Shown here: piece after piece, positions 59,247 through 64,000 of the stretch
Numbering within the stretch: position 1 is the first letter of the stretch
How the letters are laid out: each line of letters begins with the position of its first letter
Source: Blastocatellia bacterium
GTDB taxonomy: Bacteria; Acidobacteriota; Blastocatellia; Chloracidobacteriales; Chloracidobacteriaceae
NCBI GenBank assembly: GCA_019695185.1
Contig: JAIBAN010000020.1
Location: forward strand, 27,943 to 91,942
Reading direction: 5' to 3'
Length of the DNA: 64,000 bases
Position numbers and translations under genes: made by a program
Notes under the pieces: model-generated
Told to the model about the DNA's origin: nothing
What the model saw: the letters and a program-made list of their open reading frames with translations, nothing else
Databases searched by the model: none

Positions 59247-60659
59247 ATGTACGAGCAAACTGTAGCACCCCACGAATCACCACCGCAAGTTTTTGACGTT
59301 CCAACCTCCGCAGAACTGACGAAATTTTGGAAAGAAGCCGGAAACTTCTTTGTGGGCAAAGGCGGCCCGGCCAACCGGACCGAGTTCCTGACGTTCCATA
59401 CCGTGAACGGATGGCCTGTCTGCACAGACGAGGACTGGCACAAAACAAACCAGGCGCTCGCCTCCCTGACGCGGGCACAGCTTCGACTGCTGACCGATCA
59501 GATTCCGGAATGGGCAACCCGTCAGGCAAAACTCAAAAAAGATTACCCCCACGGCTTCGCGCTGGATTTGGCTCCCGCCAAACCGGAACCGGTCAAATCC
59601 GAAGCCTACCTGCGGGCCCGTGCCGCCGAGAGCGCCGCCGCTCAGGAAATCCTGAATTCCCCTGAGCACAAAGCCGAGGCGGAGCGCCGACGGCAAGCCT
59701 ACGATGCCCGCGCCTTCCGTGCGACGCGTCCGGACCAAAACCACATTTTTCCGATTGTTTTTCACGAGAACGGAGCCACCCCAATGGAAGAGACACTTGC
59801 GCCTATCACCGTCACCCCTGTTTTGCCGAACATTCACCAGCGGATTGCGAGAGTCTATGCCGGAATCGGTTCGATTCCAGCCACGGCCAAAAACACGCAA
59901 TACAACTACACTTACATCCCGCAAAGCGCCATTCTCGCCAAAGTGCGGGAACTGCTGGCTGAAAACGGGATTGTGCTCGAAACCCATTTCCTGGGGGCTG
60001 AAACGGAGCCTGTTACAGGCGGGAAAAACGGCGGCGAGCGGGTCAAAGTCCGGCTTCGCTTCGCGCTGGTCAATTCCGAGGACCAAGACGACCGGATTGT
60101 TTTTGAGGATTGGCCCGGTTCCGATACGGATTTCAGCGGGAAGGGCCTGGGCAAAGGAATCGCAAACGCCCGCCGGACATTCCTTATCAGTCAGTTCCTG
60201 GTCAGTGATGACGAGCCTGAACACCCTCAAGCCGACAACGGGAACGGAAACGCCAACCGTGAACGCGACACGCGGACAGCCAGCCAGCCGCCACGCAATG
60301 CCCCACCCACAAGCGAGCCGCCGCCTGAACCGCCGAACGACCAAACCACCGTGCATCCTCGTGACGAGGTGTTGCAGGAATTCAAGGCGCTCCGCGAGGC
60401 CGAGCGGACCTGCGGTCTCACCCCCAAAGAACTCACCACGAAACAGGTAGCGGCGCTGGCCATTGAACCCCTTCGCAAAGAGGTAGGGGAATCACGAGGC
60501 CGGCTGCTCAAACGAATCCAGGAACTCGAACGGGAGCGCTACGACGAGTCCGGCGTTCCGGCCACTCCAAAAAATGAACTCTGGGAGATGGAGAATCGGG
60601 AACTTGCCCGCCATGCCGTCGAAACCTGGAAAGAACTCCAAGAGAACCGTGGGAAATAA
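59247..60659 (+). CDS. erf: ERF-family ssDNA annealing protein with N-terminal extension
   Basis: A 470-residue protein. Residues 190-335 match the ERF superfamily: IHQRIARVYAGIGSIPATAKN, then TYIPQSAILAKVRELLAENGI, DDRIVFEDW and GLGKGIANARRTFLISQFL. These proteins anneal single strands for phage recombination. Residues 1-180 are an added domain of unknown role (TKFWKEAGNFFVGKGG, IPEWATRQAKL). An internal ATG at 59784 could start a shorter product. The last 130 residues are Pro/Asn-rich then helical. Early operon context agrees. Confidence 0.85.
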   Translation: MYEQTVAPHESPPQVFDVPTSAELTKFWKEAGNFFVGKGGPANRTEFLTFHTVNGWPVCTDEDWHKTNQALASLTRAQLRLLTDQIPEWATRQAKLKKDYPHGFALDLAPAKPEPVKSEAYLRARAAESAAAQEILNSPEHKAEAERRRQAYDARAFRATRPDQNHIFPIVFHENGATPMEETLAPITVTPVLPNIHQRIARVYAGIGSIPATAKNTQYNYTYIPQSAILAKVRELLAENGIVLETHFLGAETEPVTGGKNGGERVKVRLRFALVNSEDQDDRIVFEDWPGSDTDFSGKGLGKGIANARRTFLISQFLVSDDEPEHPQADNGNGNANRERDTRTASQPPRNAPPTSEPPPEPPNDQTTVHPRDEVLQEFKALREAERTCGLTPKELTTKQVAALAIEPLRKEVGESRGRLLKRIQELERERYDESGVPATPKNELWEMENRELARHAVETWKELQENRGK

Positions 60660-60663
60660 CAGT

Positions 60664-60733
60664 TTGCCGCACCGGACGGGCCTGGATGTACAGGGCCTGA
60701 TTATCACTCGCACGCCCGTCCGGTTGGCGGCAA
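60664..60733 (+). promoter_or_regulatory. Spacer hairpin 5 of the early operon (17-bp stem)
   Basis: CCGGACGGGC (60672-60681) pairs with GCCCGTCCGG (60714-60723) and TTGCCGC (60664-60670) pairs with GCGGCAA (60727-60733), with a small bulge between. The 32-base loop contains CAGGGCCTG. It fills the whole spacer before the ParB-like gene. Confidence 0.8.
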
Positions 60734-60746
60734 TTTTCGAGGCGAT

Positions 60747-63026
60747 ATGAACGAACAAAATATTCAGAACCTGCCGATTGACTGCATTACAGCGGATGAG
60801 TCGGTGCAATCCCGTGCGGAACTCCACATGCCGACAGTCGAGGATTACACCCACCTGCTCTATGACAACACCATCCTGCCGCCGGTGGATGTGGTTTTCG
60901 ACGAGAGCACGGATACCTATTACCTCGCCGATGGGTTTCACCGGTATTGGGCGACGGTCCGCGCCGATCACAAGTACATCCGAGCCAACGTCATGCCCGG
61001 AACCAAGCGGGATGCCATCCTGTTCAGTGTTGGTTCAAATCATAACCACGGGTTGCGGCGAACGTTTGAGGATAAGCGGCGAGCCGTATCCATGCTGCTC
61101 AATGATGAGGAGTGGTCGCTTTGGTCAAGCCGAATAATCGCCCGCCGGTGCGGGGTCTCGCACACGTTTGTTGAAAAGTCCCGTGAAATTATCACTGGCA
61201 ACGTTGCCAGTGATAACCCTGAATCCTCTGAGCGAAAATTCAAAACCCGACACGGTGGAACCTCGACGATGGACACCAGCCGCATCGGGAAACGGGAATC
61301 AGACGAGGAACCGGAGGAAAACCCGGAACGCTCCAAAGCCCCCGTTGCGCCGGTGAAGCAGAAACCGGCCCCCGTTGCCGACACCACCCCGGTTAATTTC
61401 GATTCTCCGGAGCCAGATGAGGCCGAAACGATTGATACCTTGGAAATCCCGATTCCCGGCCCCCTGCCGGACAATGAGCGGGATTATTGGCCGGAACTCG
61501 ATATGGACCAGTCATGGGACTGGAAAACGGAAGCCGAAGAACTGCGCACCTTGTGCCGGAACCAGGAACTCCAACTATTGGAATTGACGGAACAACTTCC
61601 GCTCAACCGGTTACGAGCCGTAACGCTTCACCTTTACCCCCACAACCCCAAACGGGTTTACACAATTGATGACTTCGACTTCGAAACGTTCGTCAAGCGC
61701 CTTGTGAATGACTTACTGAAGTCCCGTACAAGCGTCCGTCTGGATGCTGCCAAGCGCGGTCAGGATTGGATGGCTTCGATTTACCAGTGCCAAAAACCAA
61801 AGGATTTCAGTGAGTGCTACCGTGTCGGACTGGAACTGTACCGAGAACTCATTGCGCTGAATTCCAGTCCGGAAGATGAACTGGAAGCGTTGCGGGATGA
61901 AATTTCCCGTCTCCAAAAAGGCCGTGAATACCTCGAAATGAAGGCACGGGATAACTCCCAAGTGGAAACCGGCTATGCGCGCGAGTTGCAGTCACTGCGG
62001 ACCGAAAACGAGAGCCTGCATGAATCACGGAAAGTTGCCGAGTTTCGGATTTCCGAATTGATTCGGGAAGCCCAGGAACTCGCCAACAAAAACCAGGAGC
62101 TTGAATCCTGGACACTGAGCCAAACAGAGCGGCTTTGCGCTGCTGACCAGTTGATTATCAAACTTCAAACAGAGATTGACGAGTTGAGCCAAAAACTGGA
62201 ATCCCAAAAACTGGATTTCCAGCAGGCTGCCCAACAAAGCGATGCTGCCCTGGCCGCAGCTTCCGCAAAAATCGAGGAACTCGAAGCCCTCATTCAAACA
62301 GTCAGCTTTGGCACGCCGGATGCTACGCGCACGCCCGCGCAGGCGGACGCTATAGCGTGCGCGCATGACACGCGCGCGGACGCTCTCTCTACTTCTCTAC
62401 CTATTACAGATAATCATGAAAACAGAGAGAGAGGGGAAAAGAGCGCGAGAAAAACCAAATCCGTTCTGCGCGAATTCCCTGCGGACTTCACCCTTACGGA
62501 TGACCGCCGGGAATATGCCCTCAACCGCAACCCGCGAATGGACGTTGACCGCGAGTTTGACAAATTCAAATCCAACCACCTCGCCAAAGGATCACGGTTC
62601 AAGGATTGGGACCAGGCGTGGCAAACCTGGGTGTTGCGCTCACCTGAGTTTTCCGGGAACGCCCCTGCTTCCCCGGCACGGCCAAAGCTCGCGCCGGTGC
62701 CGAGCACTCAGGAATCAGGCCGGCCATCAACCATTGCCTTGGTCGAGGATGACCTGACGCTCAAAAGCCAGTACCTCGACGCTCTCGATGAAGTGGCAAT
62801 TCCAATTCTGAAAGACCTGAATGCCGATGACCGAGAACGGAAAATCCTGGCCAAAATCAAGCAACTGGAAGCCGATCCTGCGCACGGGGTCCGGTATGCC
62901 CGGATGACCACAGACGCCAAACGCCAACACGCACTGATGTTCGTTGGCCGCGAGATGGCAACGCCAGTGTTTGGCACCTTTGACCAGTGGAAACAAAACC
63001 GGGGGGAGCGGTCCAAGACGGCCTGA
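60747..63026 (+). CDS. ParB-like protein fused to a replication-organiser-like C-terminus
   Basis: A 759-residue protein. Residues 1-100 match ParB/RepB N-terminal domains (LPIDCITAD, LPPVDVVFD, YLADGFHRY, IRANVMPGTKRDAI). A HTH follows (SSRIIARRCGVSHTFVEKSR, about 130-148), then the short RHGGTSTMDTSRIGKRE stretch common in phage/plasmid ParB-like proteins. Long coiled coils cover about 260-510. A low-complexity linker (about 525-570) leads to FPADFTLTDDRREYAL and FKDWDQAWQTWVLR, the ending found in phage replication initiator/organiser proteins. The 28-bp palindrome lies in frame at codons 148-157. Probably directs replication or partition of the phage genome. Confidence 0.75.
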   Translation: MNEQNIQNLPIDCITADESVQSRAELHMPTVEDYTHLLYDNTILPPVDVVFDESTDTYYLADGFHRYWATVRADHKYIRANVMPGTKRDAILFSVGSNHNHGLRRTFEDKRRAVSMLLNDEEWSLWSSRIIARRCGVSHTFVEKSREIITGNVASDNPESSERKFKTRHGGTSTMDTSRIGKRESDEEPEENPERSKAPVAPVKQKPAPVADTTPVNFDSPEPDEAETIDTLEIPIPGPLPDNERDYWPELDMDQSWDWKTEAEELRTLCRNQELQLLELTEQLPLNRLRAVTLHLYPHNPKRVYTIDDFDFETFVKRLVNDLLKSRTSVRLDAAKRGQDWMASIYQCQKPKDFSECYRVGLELYRELIALNSSPEDELEALRDEISRLQKGREYLEMKARDNSQVETGYARELQSLRTENESLHESRKVAEFRISELIREAQELANKNQELESWTLSQTERLCAADQLIIKLQTEIDELSQKLESQKLDFQQAAQQSDAALAAASAKIEELEALIQTVSFGTPDATRTPAQADAIACAHDTRADALSTSLPITDNHENRERGEKSARKTKSVLREFPADFTLTDDRREYALNRNPRMDVDREFDKFKSNHLAKGSRFKDWDQAWQTWVLRSPEFSGNAPASPARPKLAPVPSTQESGRPSTIALVEDDLTLKSQYLDALDEVAIPILKDLNADDRERKILAKIKQLEADPAHGVRYARMTTDAKRQHALMFVGREMATPVFGTFDQWKQNRGERSKTA
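61189..61216. repeat. 28-bp palindrome copy 6, inside the ParB-like gene
   Basis: Core CACTGGCAACGTTGCCAGTG with TTAT/ATAA flanks, perfect over 28 bp. It encodes IITGNVASD, in a linker just after the HTH. Confidence 0.95.
62325..62435. other. Candidate replication origin inside the ParB-like/replication gene
   Basis: A dense low-complexity stretch encodes only a linker. It holds alternating CGCG text (62325-62380), the 12-bp palindrome ACGCTATAGCGT (62347-62358) and an inverted repeat CTCTCTCT (62383-62390) / AGAGAGAG (62424-62431) around an AT-rich 33-base loop. Lambda-type phages keep their origin inside the initiator gene. Confidence 0.4.
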
Positions 63027-63196
63027 CACACATTTACCGCTGGCGGAAATTCCGCCCTGAACTGTTTGGCCGCCTGTGCCGGGTGCTGGTCCGAGGTGGC
63101 CGGAACTCGGTTGCGGTCGAGTTTGAAAGCGGCGAAATCGTGATTACAAGCCGGTTCGCTATCAGAAAGGTGAAATCAAGTGGGACTGAAAATTGA
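62987..63196 (+). CDS. Small conserved-type phage protein
   Basis: A 69-residue frame (GTG start within the end of the ParB-like gene), with THIYRWRKFRPELFGRLC and NSVAVEFESGEIVITSRFAI. Small YRW...GxxCRVLxRG...NSxxVEFxSG proteins recur in phage early regions and look like short beta barrels. The start is uncertain because no ATG is available after 63026. It overlaps the next gene by 17 bases. Confidence 0.6.
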   Translation: METKPGGAVQDGLTHIYRWRKFRPELFGRLCRVLVRGGRNSVAVEFESGEIVITSRFAIRKVKSSGTEN

Positions 63197-63881
63197 TTTG
63201 ATCGGACAGATTTATGGGCGGCTGACCGTTCTCGACCGTGAGAAACAGCCCAGCCGGTACGGGCTCAAACGGTGGATTTGCCAGTGTGAATGCGGTTCTG
63301 AAGTTAGAGCCACCACTTCCAATTTGAAACGAAACCGTCATTTGTCCTGCGGTTGCCTGAAGAGCGAAAAAAGCCGCGCAGTCATTTTGGCCAGAGCCAA
63401 ACACGATTTAACAGGCCGGATTTTTGGACGGCTGACCGTTGAAAAACTTTCTCCGGCCCGGAAGCACGGCAACCGCCTTTGGGAATGTGCTTGCGCTTGC
63501 GGGCAACGGTGTTTGAAACCAGCTTGGAATCTTGTTTCCGGAAGCACCCGCTCTTGTGGCTGTCTCCCCAAAAGAGTGCCAGAAGACCTGACCGGAAAAA
63601 GATTTGGCCGGTTGCTGGTGTTGAAAAATGTCCGCCTGAAAAAAAACAGAGTGCTTTGGGAGTGTCGCTGCAATTGCGGGCAAAAGTACATCACCACCGC
63701 AGGAAACATAAAATCAGGGAAAACCCAAAGCTGTGGCTGCCTCAAAAGCGAACTGACCTCCATCCGGAGGAAAAAAGCCTGGGCTGAAAATCCGAAGATC
63801 AACGCCGAGAAGCTGCGGATTGCCCGCACGAAAAAGAAACAGACTGCTATTTATGCGACTGCGGGAGAATATTATGGGTGA
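63180..63881 (+). CDS. Triple zinc-module (WxCxCxCG...SCGCL) phage protein
   Basis: A 233-residue protein with GTG start. Three copies of a 50-60 residue module are present (near 9-60, 75-125 and 135-188): (D/I)LxGxxFGRLxV, then W(I/E)CxCxCG, then a loop and (L/Q)SCGCL. Single modules of this type occur in front of HNH or AP2 domains of phage endonucleases; here no nuclease part follows, only a Lys-rich tail. The four Cys per module suggest a zinc site that contacts DNA. Overlaps both neighbours. Confidence 0.78.
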   Translation: MGLKIDLIGQIYGRLTVLDREKQPSRYGLKRWICQCECGSEVRATTSNLKRNRHLSCGCLKSEKSRAVILARAKHDLTGRIFGRLTVEKLSPARKHGNRLWECACACGQRCLKPAWNLVSGSTRSCGCLPKRVPEDLTGKRFGRLLVLKNVRLKKNRVLWECRCNCGQKYITTAGNIKSGKTQSCGCLKSELTSIRRKKAWAENPKINAEKLRIARTKKKQTAIYATAGEYYG

Positions 63882-64000
63882 AAATACCAAAATCGAATGG
63901 GCTCATCACACGTTCAACCCGTGGGTTGGGTGCGCCAAAGTTTCGGAAGGGTGCCGGAACTGCTACGCCGAGGCCCTCGCCAAGCGGGGAGGTTTGGCAA
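63874..64000 (+). CDS. Phage Gp37/Gp68 (DUF5131) family protein, cut by the window end
   Basis: Only the first 42 residues are in the window: [19 protein letters not shown], then [19 protein letters not shown]. This start with the spaced Cys residues (C-x6-C-x2-C) is typical of phage Gp37/Gp68 (DUF5131) proteins, which have a radical-SAM-like Cys cluster and unknown function. AGAAT is only a weak ribosome site; the ATG overlaps the end of the previous gene by eight bases. Confidence 0.85.
   Translation, partial: MGENTKIEWAHHTFNPWVGCAKVSEGCRNCYAEALAKRGGLA

Larger units (their letters stand above)
26490..64000. mobile_element. Temperate siphovirus-type prophage (right end outside window)
   Basis: At least 37.5 kb of phage genes starts at the tRNA remnant. 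Late genes (terminase to endolysin) run leftward on the minus strand with ATGA overlaps. A CI/Cro switch lies at 56.9-58.0 kb and an early/replication operon runs rightward. Tape measure, tail tube, G/GT chaperones and a long tip protein indicate a long non-contractile tail. No integrase is present in the window; it is expected beyond the right edge. No broken structural gene was found, so the prophage may be functional. Confidence 0.93.

Noticed and set aside
26490..64000. Contractile (Mu-like) tail
   Set aside because: Although a MuF-type head protein is present, no sheath, baseplate wedge or transposase genes are seen; tail tube, G/GT and tape measure order fits a siphovirus type.

Overview
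The window joins two pieces of DNA. Positions 1 to about 26,450 look like bacterial chromosome. From about 26,490 to the right edge is one prophage that continues beyond the window. No rRNA, CRISPR array or insertion sequence was seen. The host is probably an Acidobacteriota (Blastocatellia-like) bacterium. That is an inference from the style of the secreted proteins (IPT/TIG plus dockerin-like C-termini, FHA-type adhesin, secreted TPR-thioredoxin fusion) and not from any marker gene.

Chromosomal part: the end of an SbcC-like nuclease subunit (3-2180); an HXXEE membrane protein; a secreted TPR/TlpA-like thioredoxin (3050-5215, minus); a giant FHA-type adhesin (5604-11297); a minus-strand set of small genes (methyltransferase, zinc-ribbon protein, flavin-reductase-like protein, unknown, 2H-phosphoesterase-like protein); a hybrid histidine kinase and a stand-alone receiver protein (14820-17019); a DinB-like protein, an EreA/ChaN-like exported protein and a membrane protein; then two secreted proteases, a reprolysin-type metalloprotease (19776-21524) and a subtilisin with a P-domain (22318-26076). 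The adhesin and both proteases end in the same IPT/TIG plus dockerin-like module of about 170 residues.

The prophage boundary is visible. A 42-nt 3' remnant of a tRNA-Lys(CUU) gene, running from anticodon loop to discriminator base, lies at 26490-26531 (minus) with the old tRNA terminator beside it. This is the usual signature of integration into the 3' half of a tRNA gene. The intact tRNA and the integrase should lie past position 64,000.

The prophage (at least 37.5 kb) is a siphovirus-type temperate phage with an HK97-type capsid. Reading leftward on the minus strand from 53488: small and large terminase, portal, a coiled-coil peptide, a fibre-like protein, an unknown protein, a MuF-type head protein fused to a putative ADP-ribosyltransferase, scaffold, capsid, decoration, connectors, a gp10-like protein, a lipoprotein, tail terminator, tail tube, tail assembly chaperones G and GT (linked by a -1 slippery heptamer), tape measure, DUF2460, DUF2163, NlpC/P60, a 1967-residue tail-tip protein with about 12 FN3 domains, and a GH19 endolysin. 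The middle (53.5-56.9 kb) holds a holin-like peptide, regulators, a receiver-domain protein, an exported protein and two copies of an inverted-repeat element. A CI-type repressor and a divergent Cro-like gene share a 76-bp operator region (57667-57742). The rightward early operon carries ERF recombinase, a ParB-like/replication-organiser fusion with a candidate internal origin, a triple zinc-module protein and a Gp37/Gp68-family gene cut by the window end.

The most unusual non-coding signal is a perfect palindrome, core CACTGGCAACGTTGCCAGTG, found six times and only inside the prophage. Four copies form two nearly identical 92-bp elements, each between convergent gene ends. One copy is in frame inside the ParB-like gene, just after its helix-turn-helix. 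A phage-specific binding-site system, possibly partition-like, is the leading hypothesis. Other notable items are five tandem 34-bp terminator-like repeats, a hairpin in each of the five gene-free gaps of the early operon, and a receiver protein translationally coupled to a membrane coiled-coil protein.
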